Origin: Dysgonomonas sp. 520
Lineage (GTDB): Bacteria; Bacteroidota; Bacteroidia; Bacteroidales; Dysgonomonadaceae
Direction: 5' to 3'
Length of the DNA stretch: 34,378 bases
NCBI RefSeq assembly: GCF_010501095.1
Contig: NZ_QVMP01000028.1
Coordinates: forward strand, 1-34,378
This document shows, in pieces, positions 25,462 to 34,323 of the stretch (the first letter of the stretch is position 1; every line of letters starts with the position of its first letter). Both the position numbers and the translations under genes were made by a program. Under the pieces are notes generated by a model, which worked only from the letters and a program-made list of their open reading frames with translations, was not told the origin of the DNA and searched no databases.

Positions 25462-26183
25462 ACAATGAAACAATTTACATATACGAAGATGTGCAAAAAC
25501 TGGCGGAAGATTTCACATCTTTTCTGAGGAGGGAACTAAAAAAAAGGCGGGAGCTGAATCTTTCCCTTTCGGGAGGCTCTACACCTAAAGCTCTTTTCAA
25601 CTATTGGGCAGATAATTGCAAGACGGGTATAAATTGGCAAAAGGTTCGTTTCTATTGGGGAGACGAACGCTGTGTTGTGCCCGACGACCCGATGAGCAAT
25701 TATGGAATGACCAGAGATCTGCTCTTTTCAAAAGTTAGTGCTATCGACAAAAACAATATTTTCCGTATTCATGGCGAAAATGAAGCGGAAGACGAGGCTA
25801 AAAGATACTCAGAGATTTTAGATGAGAATTTGCCTAAAAAAAACAATTTCCCTGTGTTTGATATTATGATGTTAGGATTAGGGGACGACGGACATACGGT
25901 TTCTATTTTTCCCGACCATATCAATTTTTGGGATAGCCACTCCAACTGTATTGTGGCAAGGCATCCCGAATCGAAGATGTACAGGATAAGCCTTAGCGGG
26001 AAAGTTGTGAACAATGCCGAAAATATAGTGTTTCTTGTCACCGGAAAAAACAAGGCTGAAATAGTAAGGAATATTATCCAGCAACGGGCAGAATATAAGG
26101 AAATCTATCCCGCTGCCAGAGTAATACCAAATTATGGAAACTTGTATTGGTTTTTAGACAAAGAAGCTGCCAGCCTGCTTTAG
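25458..26183 (+). CDS. pgl: 6-phosphogluconolactonase (DevB/SOL type)
   Basis: Hydrolyses 6-phosphogluconolactone to 6-phosphogluconate, joining the zwf and gnd steps. At 241 aa it is of usual length. LSLSGGSTPKALF (about 34-46) is the phosphate loop, RFYWGDERCVVPDDPMSNYG (about 74-93) is the family signature, and MLGLGDDGHTVSIFPDH (about 138-154) carries the catalytic histidine. It is the last gene of the operon, overlapping zwf by four bases; a palindromic repeat lies 12 bases after its stop. Confidence 0.96.
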   Translation: MNNETIYIYEDVQKLAEDFTSFLRRELKKRRELNLSLSGGSTPKALFNYWADNCKTGINWQKVRFYWGDERCVVPDDPMSNYGMTRDLLFSKVSAIDKNNIFRIHGENEAEDEAKRYSEILDENLPKKNNFPVFDIMMLGLGDDGHTVSIFPDHINFWDSHSNCIVARHPESKMYRISLSGKVVNNAENIVFLVTGKNKAEIVRNIIQQRAEYKEIYPAARVIPNYGNLYWFLDKEAASLL

Positions 26184-26195
26184 AGTTTCAGGTAT

Positions 26196-26277
26196 TGTCA
26201 TTCTGAACGTAGTGAAGAATCTGTTGCTTACTGAAGATATAGACAACCCAGATACTTCGTTTCACTCAGGATGGCAA
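26196..26277. repeat. palindromic extragenic repeat (core only), copy 3, between convergent genes
   Basis: Starts TGTCATTCTGAACG and ends in a complementary-type half (ATACTTCGTTTCACTCAGG). It shares the core boxes of the two MITE-like elements but lacks their GTAGTGCATT ends. It lies between the convergent pgl and TolC-like stop codons and could fold on either strand, acting as a terminator or processing site. Confidence 0.75.
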
Positions 26278-26302
26278 GAAAGAAGTTTTTGAGCTACCTC
26301 TT

Positions 26303-27634
26303 TCAATCCAGGGTGATTTCCTTGCCCATATAGAAATCCAGAATTTTGGCTCTGAACAGAAAATCGTATTTAGCCTGAATCAATCCCGATTTGCTCGAAA
26401 TCAGTTTGGTTTGAGCCTGATCGTATTCGTATACGGTCGATTTGCCGACCTCATATTTTTCCTTCGCATATTTGAACGATTCGGCGGCAGCGTCTAATGA
26501 TTTTTCGCTCGAATCGTACTTAGCCTGTGCCGCCACAGCACTTTGATATGCTTGCTGAATCTCTTTGAAAAGAGCCAGTTTTGTATTGTCAAGCGAAAGC
26601 TCGTTATTCTGAATCTTCAATCGTGCCGCCCTTACCTGATTTCGTGTCTGAAAACGGTTGAAGATGGGGATGCTTAATGTCAAGCCTATATATTCACCGC
26701 TGTTATGGTTCAACTGGTCGAAGAAACTTTCGTTGTTCATCCCGTTCACATGCAAACTGCGGGTGCTGTATCCGAGATTTAGGTTCAGAGTAGGATAGTA
26801 ACCTGCCTGGGCAACCTTCAACGATTTTTTGCTGCTTTCGATGTTATACTCAGCCTCTTTCACCTGAGGTTTCACGTTTATGGCAGTTCTGTATATCTGA
26901 TCGACAGGTAAAACGCTAGCCAGATTATTTTCTATCACATCCGCCACAACAGGCACTTCTATGTCGAAGTTGCTATTATCTTGCAAATTCAATGCTTGTG
27001 CCAGATTGAGAAGGCTGAGGTCTAAATCATTTTTTGAGTTTACAACATTCAGTTCGTCACCGGCAAGTTGAGACTTTATGTCGAATAGCTGAGATCGTGC
27101 CACTTTTCCGCTTTCCACTAAAATGGAAGTCTGCTCAACCTGTTTTTGCGTCAGTGAAGCCTGCTCTTCGTACACTCTTAATATTTCTTTTTTGAAAAGC
27201 ACATCCAGGTAATAAGATGTCACCTGCAAAGCGATATCGTCTTTAACTCTTTTCAATCCTTCAATGGCAGCACTCAGGTTCAACTCCTTGGCTTTAACTT
27301 CGTTCGGTATTTTGAATCCTGTAAATATAGGCGTATTGGAAGACACATTGAAAGATGTTCCCGAACTATTGCTCGACACATAACTCTTAGACGCTTCCGA
27401 ATAAGCATTTCCAAAGTTGAACTCCTGGTTCACGCTTGCGCTTAAATCGGGCAGCCTGCTGTTTTTGCTTGTGCTCAGCTCTATTTCCGAGTTTTTAACC
27501 GTAAGGTCTTGTTGCTTTATCTCGATGTTGTTTTCGATGGCGTAGTCGATACACTGCCTTAACGTCCATTTGGTTTGCGCCTGCACTAATATAGCCGCAA
27601 GAAGAAAACATCCCGTAATTATATATTTTTTCAT
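26303..27634 (-). CDS. TolC-family outer membrane efflux protein
   Basis: A 443-aa outer-membrane channel, last gene of the efflux operon. A signal peptide (about 1-19, ending LVQAQ) is followed by WTLRQCIDYAIENN, the usual opening of the OEP family, and two similar halves rich in long coiled-coil helices (about 100-220 and 325-420) with SIPIFNRFQTRNQVRAA between them. Such proteins form trimers that carry substrates across the outer membrane. It sits 17 bases after the adaptor gene, so the same exporter probably uses it. Confidence 0.93.
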   Translation of the reverse strand: MKKYIITGCFLLAAILVQAQTKWTLRQCIDYAIENNIEIKQQDLTVKNSEIELSTSKNSRLPDLSASVNQEFNFGNAYSEASKSYVSSNSSGTSFNVSSNTPIFTGFKIPNEVKAKELNLSAAIEGLKRVKDDIALQVTSYYLDVLFKKEILRVYEEQASLTQKQVEQTSILVESGKVARSQLFDIKSQLAGDELNVVNSKNDLDLSLLNLAQALNLQDNSNFDIEVPVVADVIENNLASVLPVDQIYRTAINVKPQVKEAEYNIESSKKSLKVAQAGYYPTLNLNLGYSTRSLHVNGMNNESFFDQLNHNSGEYIGLTLSIPIFNRFQTRNQVRAARLKIQNNELSLDNTKLALFKEIQQAYQSAVAAQAKYDSSEKSLDAAAESFKYAKEKYEVGKSTVYEYDQAQTKLISSKSGLIQAKYDFLFRAKILDFYMGKEITLD

Positions 27635-27651
27635 TGTAACGATAAATTAAA

Positions 27652-28797
27652 TTATTCATGAGGCGGGTGCTCTCCGCTACCTTCCTCTTCTTTCTTTGCA
27701 TACGGGTCAATCACATTGCCACGCACTTTGTCGCCCTTGTTCAATCCCGATTTCACTTCAATTTTAACTCCATCCGACAATCCCACGTTGATTAGCTTCT
27801 TTTCAAATTCCTGCTTGGGTGTTTCCGTCTTCACAACATACACATAAGCCGAGTCGTTGCTGAATGTAACCGAACTTTCGGGGATAGTTAATACCTGAGA
27901 GGCTTTAGCAACCACGATCTCGGCATTTGCGCTATATCCCGCACGGATATATACACTATCGGGAATACGTGCTGCGGCCTTGATTTCGAACAAAACTGCG
28001 CCGCTTTCCTCGGTTCCCTTCGGGGCGATGTATTCCAGATTTGCATCAAATTTTTTGTTTTCGATTGCGCCAATAGTTAATTTCATGGGCATATTCACAT
28101 GGATACGGTCTACTTCCGTTTCATCAATTTTTCCGATAAAAATCATGTCGTTCATGTTGGCAATGGTAGCTATTGTTGTTCCGTCATTAAACGTATTTGC
28201 CTGAATAACCGAGTTTCCCACCTTTACGGGAACATCCAGAACCATGCCGTCGATGGTGGCACGTATTTGGGTGTTGCTATATTGTGCGGTAGACTTGGAT
28301 ATACCCGTTTTCACGATATCCAGATTGTCTTGGGCTGTTCTCAACTCTTCACGGGTATTGTTATAGTCGGCCTGCGATTTGTCCATTTCTTCTTTAGCGA
28401 TAACACCTTTTTCAAACAGTTCCCGTTGGCGGTCATATTTCGTTTTTTCGAGGTTCAGGTTGATTTTTGCCAGATTGACACGAGACTCCGCCGAATTGAG
28501 CTGCGAAACATCGGGGATAACTTTCACCACTGCAATTACCTCTCCTGTTTTCACAAAGTCGCCCGCCTCTTTCCTTATTTCGGTGATGATACCTGAAATC
28601 TGTGGCTTTATCAATATCTCGTCTCGGGGCGACACATTACCTGTTGCTACGGATGTGTTTTCAATGTCGCTGGTTTCTACAACCACCACCTCGTAGAGAG
28701 TTTCTTTACCCATCGAATTCTTTATTATCAAGTAAATCGGGATAATTACCAATAGCCCTAAAAATATAAAGAGCACAATTTTTAAAACCTTTTTCAT
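27652..28797 (-). CDS. periplasmic adaptor (membrane fusion protein) of ABC efflux system
   Basis: A 381-aa HlyD/MacA-type adaptor linking the inner-membrane ABC transporter to the TolC-like channel. One N-terminal anchor helix (about 5-26) is followed by a barrel-sandwich part (GNVSPRDEILIKPQISGIITEI, about 53-74, quoted as guide), a helical hairpin (about 100-165) and beta-barrel and membrane-proximal domains (about 200-365). The C-terminus is short and charged, ending in PPHE. It lies between the second permease and the TolC gene. A 34-base repeat-like leader at 28806-28839 sits just upstream of its start. Confidence 0.93.
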   Translation of the reverse strand: MKKVLKIVLFIFLGLLVIIPIYLIIKNSMGKETLYEVVVVETSDIENTSVATGNVSPRDEILIKPQISGIITEIRKEAGDFVKTGEVIAVVKVIPDVSQLNSAESRVNLAKINLNLEKTKYDRQRELFEKGVIAKEEMDKSQADYNNTREELRTAQDNLDIVKTGISKSTAQYSNTQIRATIDGMVLDVPVKVGNSVIQANTFNDGTTIATIANMNDMIFIGKIDETEVDRIHVNMPMKLTIGAIENKKFDANLEYIAPKGTEESGAVLFEIKAAARIPDSVYIRAGYSANAEIVVAKASQVLTIPESSVTFSNDSAYVYVVKTETPKQEFEKKLINVGLSDGVKIEVKSGLNKGDKVRGNVIDPYAKKEEEGSGEHPPHE

Positions 28798-28805
28798 AAT
28801 AAATA

Positions 28806-28839
28806 AGTTACAAGTTACGAGTAAACGAGTTACAAGTTA
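28806..28839. repeat. short intergenic repeat in the efflux operon, copy 1
   Basis: Contains AGTTACAAGTTA twice as a direct repeat around CGAGTAAACG, in the 64-base gap between permease and adaptor genes. A closely related sequence occupies the other wide gap of the same operon (30124-30150). Confidence 0.6.
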
Positions 28840-28861
28840 TTTTAATTTTTTTATATCTATT

Positions 28862-30115
28862 CTATTCATCTCTGATGGCATCAATTGCTTTTATCTGCAA
28901 CGCCCTCGAAGCAGGTAGCAATCCGGCCAACAATCCCGAAACAGACAGTATAAGCAAGGCGGCAAGAGCCTTTCCTATGGATATGAAAGGAGGAATAAAG
29001 AAAGAATCTTCTGTTCCCATCATCATTCCTTGCCTTATCAATTCGAGTATCAGTACGCCCAATGCAAGTCCAAGGAATCCCGCAATGAAAGTAAGCACAA
29101 GGCTTTCGCTCATAATTTGAGTCAATATTGATCTCGGTTTTGCGCCTAATGCCCGACGTACTCCTATTTCGCGAGTCCTTTCCCTTACCGTTACAAGCAT
29201 AATGTTCATAATACCGATTATTCCCGACAGTAATGAACCCATCCCTACAATCCAAATTAAAATCTCCACACCCAACGACAAGTAAGTAAACATCTTGAAT
29301 TGTGTTTCTAAGTTTATACTCATCACTGCTTTTTTGTCGTCAGGAGCAATATTGTGATTCTTCTTAAGAATTTCGGTAATTTGAGTTTCCAATACCGAAA
29401 CCTCGTAGCCGGGTTTGGCGGTACATCCCATGAAATAGATTACATCTCCCAGATTGTAAGCCTGTTGCATGGTGGTAAAAGGAATATATACAGATGATTC
29501 CACATCTCCCCCAATGCTGGCATTGGATTTAGGTTTCATCACCCCTACAATCTGGAAGTAAATGCCATTTGCCTTGATATAGTGCCCTATGGGGTTTTCT
29601 CCTTTATCAAAAAGCGCCTCATATACTTTTTTTCCTATCATACAGGATTTTCGATTGTACTTAATATCCAAGTCGTTAAACAATCTGCCGTTGAGAACAT
29701 ATTGCTGTTCAATTTTGAAATGATCGGGATATACCCCCCTCACCTCGGAAGTGAATGTGCGCTGTCCTCTGACAACATTCTTTGCCCCATTATGACCAAA
29801 CAGCATGGGCGATATGTATTCCAGTGCAGTGGCTCTTTGCTTTATCACCTCAAGGTCACGGTTGTTCATATTCCACGAACGACCTTTTCGGAATCCTTTA
29901 TAAGGCTCACTTGTTAAACGAGATGCAAAGAAACACGAGTTAACGGCAAAACCATCCACTTGTTTTGCAATTCCACCGGTGAAAGAGTTTCCTAATCCCA
30001 GCAGAATAACAAGCATAAATATGCCCCAGAACACGCCAAATCCGGTGAAGATACTCCGTGTTTTGTTGCGGGATATTGTTGCCCATATTTCTTGCCATTT
30101 ATCTATATCGAACAT
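28862..30115 (-). CDS. ABC transporter permease, MacB/FtsX type (second of pair)
   Basis: A 417-aa inner-membrane permease. One helix near the N-terminus (about 22-43), a large periplasmic MacB core domain (about 45-265), then three helices (about 277-305, 330-360 and 375-402) make the four-helix FtsX layout. The cytoplasmic coupling motif TVRERTREIGVRRALGAKPRSIL precedes the third helix (quoted as guide). It lacks an ATPase domain and must use the separate ATPase gene upstream. It resembles but is not a copy of the preceding permease, so the exporter is probably a heterodimer. Confidence 0.93.
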   Translation of the reverse strand: MFDIDKWQEIWATISRNKTRSIFTGFGVFWGIFMLVILLGLGNSFTGGIAKQVDGFAVNSCFFASRLTSEPYKGFRKGRSWNMNNRDLEVIKQRATALEYISPMLFGHNGAKNVVRGQRTFTSEVRGVYPDHFKIEQQYVLNGRLFNDLDIKYNRKSCMIGKKVYEALFDKGENPIGHYIKANGIYFQIVGVMKPKSNASIGGDVESSVYIPFTTMQQAYNLGDVIYFMGCTAKPGYEVSVLETQITEILKKNHNIAPDDKKAVMSINLETQFKMFTYLSLGVEILIWIVGMGSLLSGIIGIMNIMLVTVRERTREIGVRRALGAKPRSILTQIMSESLVLTFIAGFLGLALGVLILELIRQGMMMGTEDSFFIPPFISIGKALAALLILSVSGLLAGLLPASRALQIKAIDAIRDE

Positions 30116-30123
30116 AATTTATT

Positions 30124-30150
30124 AGTTACAAGTAGACGAGTAAACAAGTT
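30124..30150. repeat. short intergenic repeat in the efflux operon, copy 2
   Basis: Holds AGTTACAAGTAGACGAGTAA and more, matching the core of 28806-28839, in the 81-base gap between the two permease genes. It is non-coding. Confidence 0.55.
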
Positions 30151-30196
30151 GTTGTTGCTTCGTATTATTCTTAGTTTTCATTTTTTTCTTATCGAC

Positions 30197-31447
30197 TTAT
30201 TCTGCCCGCATTGCTTCTATCGGTTTCACCCTTACTGCTTTTATCGCAGGAATCAATCCTGCTATTACACCTGCAATGATCAGGGTAACTGTTGCACCTA
30301 TCACCGCATCCATCCCCACAGTAGGGTCTGCGAAAAACACAGGCTTATCGGGTGAACTTGGACCTCCGGCTCCCATTGCCGTCCCGATTAAGTCCATCAG
30401 GCCTAATCCGAAGATCATGCCTATGTATCCGAAGATAGCAGTTATCATAATGGATTCAAGAACAACAGATTTCAGTATAGAAATGGGCGATGCTCCGATT
30501 GCCTTACGTATGCCGAATTCTTTAGTCCTTTCTTTCACGGTTATCAGCATAATGTTGCCAACCCCCACCACACCTGCAATGAGTGTGAATAGCCCGATAG
30601 CCCACATAGCTATGTTGATTGCCCAAAATATTGTTGTTGCTTGTGCAGCATGTTCGGCAGTGTTCTGTATGTAGATGGCAGACCGGTCTTTCGGATCAAA
30701 TTTATGTAGCTTACCCAATTTGTCACGAAATATATCTTCAAATTCTTTACTTTTCTCAACCGAATTGAGAGACGGAACAACAAACTCTATCTTGTCCATC
30801 CCATAAAATTTTCTGTAAAGAGCCTGTCCCGTGGTGAATGGAATATAAGCCGGAGGACTTCCCATACTGCCTTCGTCTTTGTATACACCCACAACCTGAT
30901 ATGCAATGCTGTCGGCAACCACATACTGCCCGATAGGACTGGCTCCCTTGAAAAGTATTTCTTTCATTTCGGGACTGATAACTATTTCCTTTCTCAGACG
31001 ATCTAAATCCGATTGGTTGATGAATCTTCCTTCCGAAATGGTCAGGTTGTAAATAAATTCGGCATCAGGGTAAACGCCTCTGAGCGTCCAAGCTCCATAT
31101 TCCTTATTATGAGACAAATTCACCGATTTGTTGAGAACCGGAGTTATATGCGAAACCCCATCCAGTTCCTTTTCAATCAGGTGCATATCTTTATAGTCGA
31201 ATTTTATCTGACGATCGAGGGGGAAACCCGCATAAGGCAGGGTGGTGTATCCCGGATAAAGCCCGATCGTGTTTTGTGCCCGGCGCGAAAAATTGGATGT
31301 GACCCCGTTCTTTAATCCCGTTCCGGCTCCCAGTAAAACTATCAGGATGAAAATGCCCCAAGCGATAGAAAAACCCGTCAAAAAAGTACGCAACTTATTT
31401 TGCTTGATGGTGAGGAATATTTCTTTTATCGAATCTGTATCAAACAT
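30197..31447 (-). CDS. ABC transporter permease, MacB/FtsX type (first of pair)
   Basis: A 416-aa inner-membrane permease with the same plan as its neighbour: helix at about 21-42, a periplasmic MacB core domain (about 45-265), and three C-terminal helices with a VKERTKEFGIRKAIGASP coupling motif between. A glycine/proline-rich loop (GTAMGAGGPSSPDKP) extends the last periplasmic segment and is absent from the other permease. It starts five bases after the ATPase gene stop, so the two are coupled. Substrates of such Bacteroidetes exporters (drugs, lipoproteins or peptides) cannot be told from sequence. Confidence 0.93.
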   Translation of the reverse strand: MFDTDSIKEIFLTIKQNKLRTFLTGFSIAWGIFILIVLLGAGTGLKNGVTSNFSRRAQNTIGLYPGYTTLPYAGFPLDRQIKFDYKDMHLIEKELDGVSHITPVLNKSVNLSHNKEYGAWTLRGVYPDAEFIYNLTISEGRFINQSDLDRLRKEIVISPEMKEILFKGASPIGQYVVADSIAYQVVGVYKDEGSMGSPPAYIPFTTGQALYRKFYGMDKIEFVVPSLNSVEKSKEFEDIFRDKLGKLHKFDPKDRSAIYIQNTAEHAAQATTIFWAINIAMWAIGLFTLIAGVVGVGNIMLITVKERTKEFGIRKAIGASPISILKSVVLESIMITAIFGYIGMIFGLGLMDLIGTAMGAGGPSSPDKPVFFADPTVGMDAVIGATVTLIIAGVIAGLIPAIKAVRVKPIEAMRAE

Positions 31448-31452
31448 GACCT

Positions 31453-32154
31453 TTACTCTATTGACAGTGATTTGGGATGTTCATTTATTTCAATCGAACC
31501 TATTATTCCGTCTTTTATGTGTATGATGCGGTCGGTTGCATCGGCAACAGCCTGTTCGTGCGTAACAATTATCATTGTGATCCCTTCCGCAGTGTTCAGG
31601 TTTCTCAATATATCCATCACTTCGGCCGATGTTTTGCTATCCAAAGCTCCTGTCGGTTCATCGGCAAGTATTATCTGAGGGTTGGATATTAGTGCCCGTG
31701 CAATAGCCACACGCTGTTTTTGTCCTCCCGACAATTCGTTGGGCAGGTGATTTGCATGGCTCGCCAACCCTAGTTTATCAAGATACTCAAGGGCGATAGC
31801 ATTACGTTTCTTCCGGTTCACACCTCTGTAATAAAGGGGCAAGGCAACATTTTCCACTGCATTCTTAAACGATATAAGATTGAAGGACTGAAAGATGAAC
31901 CCGATTTTCTGATTTCTGAGTTCGGCGGCTCTGGTTTCGTTCAGGTTTTTTATCAAAACATCATCAAGATAGTATTCTCCCGTATCGTAATTGTCCAGTA
32001 TTCCAAGAATATTCAACAACGTTGATTTTCCCGATCCGGATGCCCCCATAATAGAGAGGAATTCTCCCTTATGAACATCAAGATCAATGCCCTTTAATAC
32101 GTGTAGGGGCGAAACTCCGTAGTATGTCTTGTTTAAGTTTCTTATTTTTATCAC
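31453..32154 (-). CDS. ABC transporter ATP-binding protein, MacB/LolD type
   Basis: A 233-aa cytoplasmic ATPase that powers the two permeases. Walker A is GASGSGKST (37-45), the Q-loop is FQSFNL, the ABC signature is LSGGQKQR (about 141-148), Walker B is IILADEPTGALDSKT, and the H-loop is VTHEQ. The sequence around the signature and the LDSKTS segment is typical of the MacB/LolD/FtsE class. It is the first gene of the minus-strand operon ATPase, permease, permease, adaptor, TolC. No promoter box was clear in the 301-bp upstream gap. Confidence 0.95.
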   Translation of the reverse strand: MIKIRNLNKTYYGVSPLHVLKGIDLDVHKGEFLSIMGASGSGKSTLLNILGILDNYDTGEYYLDDVLIKNLNETRAAELRNQKIGFIFQSFNLISFKNAVENVALPLYYRGVNRKKRNAIALEYLDKLGLASHANHLPNELSGGQKQRVAIARALISNPQIILADEPTGALDSKTSAEVMDILRNLNTAEGITMIIVTHEQAVADATDRIIHIKDGIIGSIEINEHPKSLSIE

Positions 32155-32455
32155 TTTGTCTTGATTTAATCCGTAATAACTAAATAAATAATGCTAAAAA
32201 CTCCCGATTGATATTACATTTACATTTTATATGTCGTCGTAGTAAAAAAAATATCACACCTAAATATAATTTTATTTTTTTGTTTTATATTTGTAGTCTA
32301 CTTTTTCTATAAAAATCTCCTCGAAGGAGACAGAGAAATATTAAGGTCGCAGACTTAATTCATAGCTAGAGTTAGCAAAGCAAGTTTTTAGTAGGTTATA
32401 TATAGATACATATCGTTAAGTTCTTTCAATTACTTATTTAAATATTACCAAATAT
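32155..32455. promoter_or_regulatory. intergenic region with glmS promoter and long structured leader
   Basis: A -7 box TATATTTG at 32286-32293 would start glmS transcripts near 32300, leaving a leader of about 155 nt, far longer than the 20-50 nt seen for most genes here. The leader can form three consecutive hairpins: TCTCC-TCGAA-GGAGA (32316-32330), ATTAAG-GTCGCAGA-CTTAAT (32340-32359) and GCTA-GAGT-TAGC (32365-32376). I do not recognise a known riboswitch, and the glmS ribozyme core is not apparent. The ABC operon promoter should also lie here but was not located. Confidence 0.45.
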
Positions 32456-34300
32456 ATGTGTGGAATAGTTGGGTATATAGGATACAGAGACGCTTATCCT
32501 ATACTTATTAAAGGGCTCCATAGGCTCGAATACAGAGGTTATGATAGTGCAGGGGTTGCACTGATAAACAACGACAGCAAACTCTCGGTTTACAAGGCTA
32601 AAGGCAAGGTACAGGATCTGGAAGATTTTGCGAAAGACAAAAACATCACAGGAACAATAGGAATTGCGCACACACGTTGGGCAACTCATGGCGAGCCAAG
32701 CAATGCAAATGCACACCCCCACTATTCTCAGTCGGAATCATTGGCTCTTATTCATAACGGCATCATTGAAAACTATACCGTTCTGAAAGCGGAATTAACC
32801 TCGAAAGGTTATACTTTTCACAGTAGCACCGACACGGAAGTGCTTGTGCAGCTGATTGAATATATAAAAAGTACAAACCACTGCGATTTATTTACGGCTG
32901 TGCAGTTAGCTTTGAATCAGGTGATTGGAGCTTATGCCATTGCCGTGATAGACAAGAGCGATCCCGATCAGATTATAGCAGCACGCAAAAGCAGTCCGCT
33001 TGTAGTAGGCATCGGTGAAGATGAGTTCTTCCTCGCTTCGGACGCTTCTCCTATTGTAGAATATACAAACAAGGTTATATATCTTGAAGATGAGGAAATA
33101 GTGGTGATAAGAAGAGGCGAAGAGCCAAAAATTGTGACCATCTCGAATGTTGTATCAACTCCTCATATACAGGAACTTAAATTAAGTTTAAGCCAGTTGG
33201 AAAAAGGGGGCTACCCTCACTTCATGCTGAAGGAGATATTTGAGCAACCCGAAACTCTGCAAAGCTGTATGAGTGGGCGTATCAATGTGGAGGGAACAAA
33301 CGTCACACTGTCGGGGATTATAGATTATAAAGAGAAATTTGTCAATGCACGCCGCATCATCATAATAGCCTGTGGAACCTCGTGGCATGCCGGACTGATA
33401 GGTGAATATCTGATAGAAGAATATTGCCGCATCCCTGTTGAGGTGGAATATGCGTCTGAGTTCAGATACCGTAATCCTGTTATTTTTCCGGACGATATTG
33501 TTATAGCAATTTCCCAATCGGGAGAAACTGCCGATTCGCTTGCAGCCATAGAGCTTGCCCGTAAAGCAGGAGCTTTTGTTTACGGGGTTTGTAATGTAGT
33601 GGGTTCATCCATTCCTCGGAATACCGATTCCGGGTCATACACCCATTGCGGACCGGAAATCGGAGTGGCTTCTACAAAAGCATTCACTGCGCAGGTAACA
33701 GTTCTGGCGATGATGGCGTTGGCAATAGCCAAAGAAAAAGGCACAATAGAAAAAGATGTTTACCTGAAAATATTGAAGGAACTTCAAAATATTCCCAATA
33801 AAATAAAGGAAATTTTGAAACTGAACGAAGATATAAAGAATCTTTCGTCCATATTCACATATGCTCACAACTTCATTTATCTGGGTCGTGGATATAGCTA
33901 TCCCGTGGCATTGGAAGGCGCATTGAAGCTGAAAGAAATTTCATACATTCATGCCGAGGGCTATCCTGCCGCCGAAATGAAGCATGGCCCTATCGCGCTG
34001 ATCGACAACGAAATGCCCATCGTGGCAATAGCTACCAACAATGCCATTTATGAGAAAGTGGTGAGCAATATTCAGGAAATAAAGGCGAGGAACGGGCGTG
34101 TCATAGCAATCGTTAGTGATGGAGACGAAACCATAAAGGAATTGGCCGACCATTACATCCAAATTCCATCTACACTGGAGTGTCTCGATCCGCTGTTGTC
34201 TACAATACCCTTGCAATTGTTGGCATATCATGTGGCTGTTCATAAAAACAGGGATGTGGATATGCCCCGAAATTTGGCAAAATCCGTTACAGTTGAATAA
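32456..34300 (+). CDS. glmS: glutamine--fructose-6-phosphate aminotransferase (isomerising)
   Basis: Makes glucosamine 6-phosphate from fructose 6-phosphate and glutamine, the first step to UDP-GlcNAc for peptidoglycan and lipopolysaccharide; cytoplasmic. At 614 aa it is of normal length. Met1 is followed by the nucleophile Cys2 in CGIVGYIG; LEYRGYDSAG and HTRWATHGEP complete the glutaminase domain (about 2-220). Two SIS sugar-isomerase domains follow (about 285-425 and 455-595) with IACGTSWHAGL and ISQSGETADS. The ending LAKSVTVE is the conserved C-terminal tail that closes the sugar site. It is transcribed alone behind a long leader and ends 23 bases before the right terminal repeat arm. 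Confidence 0.98.
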   Translation: MCGIVGYIGYRDAYPILIKGLHRLEYRGYDSAGVALINNDSKLSVYKAKGKVQDLEDFAKDKNITGTIGIAHTRWATHGEPSNANAHPHYSQSESLALIHNGIIENYTVLKAELTSKGYTFHSSTDTEVLVQLIEYIKSTNHCDLFTAVQLALNQVIGAYAIAVIDKSDPDQIIAARKSSPLVVGIGEDEFFLASDASPIVEYTNKVIYLEDEEIVVIRRGEEPKIVTISNVVSTPHIQELKLSLSQLEKGGYPHFMLKEIFEQPETLQSCMSGRINVEGTNVTLSGIIDYKEKFVNARRIIIIACGTSWHAGLIGEYLIEEYCRIPVEVEYASEFRYRNPVIFPDDIVIAISQSGETADSLAAIELARKAGAFVYGVCNVVGSSIPRNTDSGSYTHCGPEIGVASTKAFTAQVTVLAMMALAIAKEKGTIEKDVYLKILKELQNIPNKIKEILKLNEDIKNLSSIFTYAHNFIYLGRGYSYPVALEGALKLKEISYIHAEGYPAAEMKHGPIALIDNEMPIVAIATNNAIYEKVVSNIQEIKARNGRVIAIVSDGDETIKELADHYIQIPSTLECLDPLLSTIPLQLLAYHVAVHKNRDVDMPRNLAKSVTVE

Positions 34301-34323
34301 ACTTAAGGATAATTTGTAGTGCA

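Noticed and set aside
32294-32455. glmS ribozyme
   Set aside because: The leader does not show the conserved cleavage-site and core sequences of that ribozyme as far as I can judge by eye.
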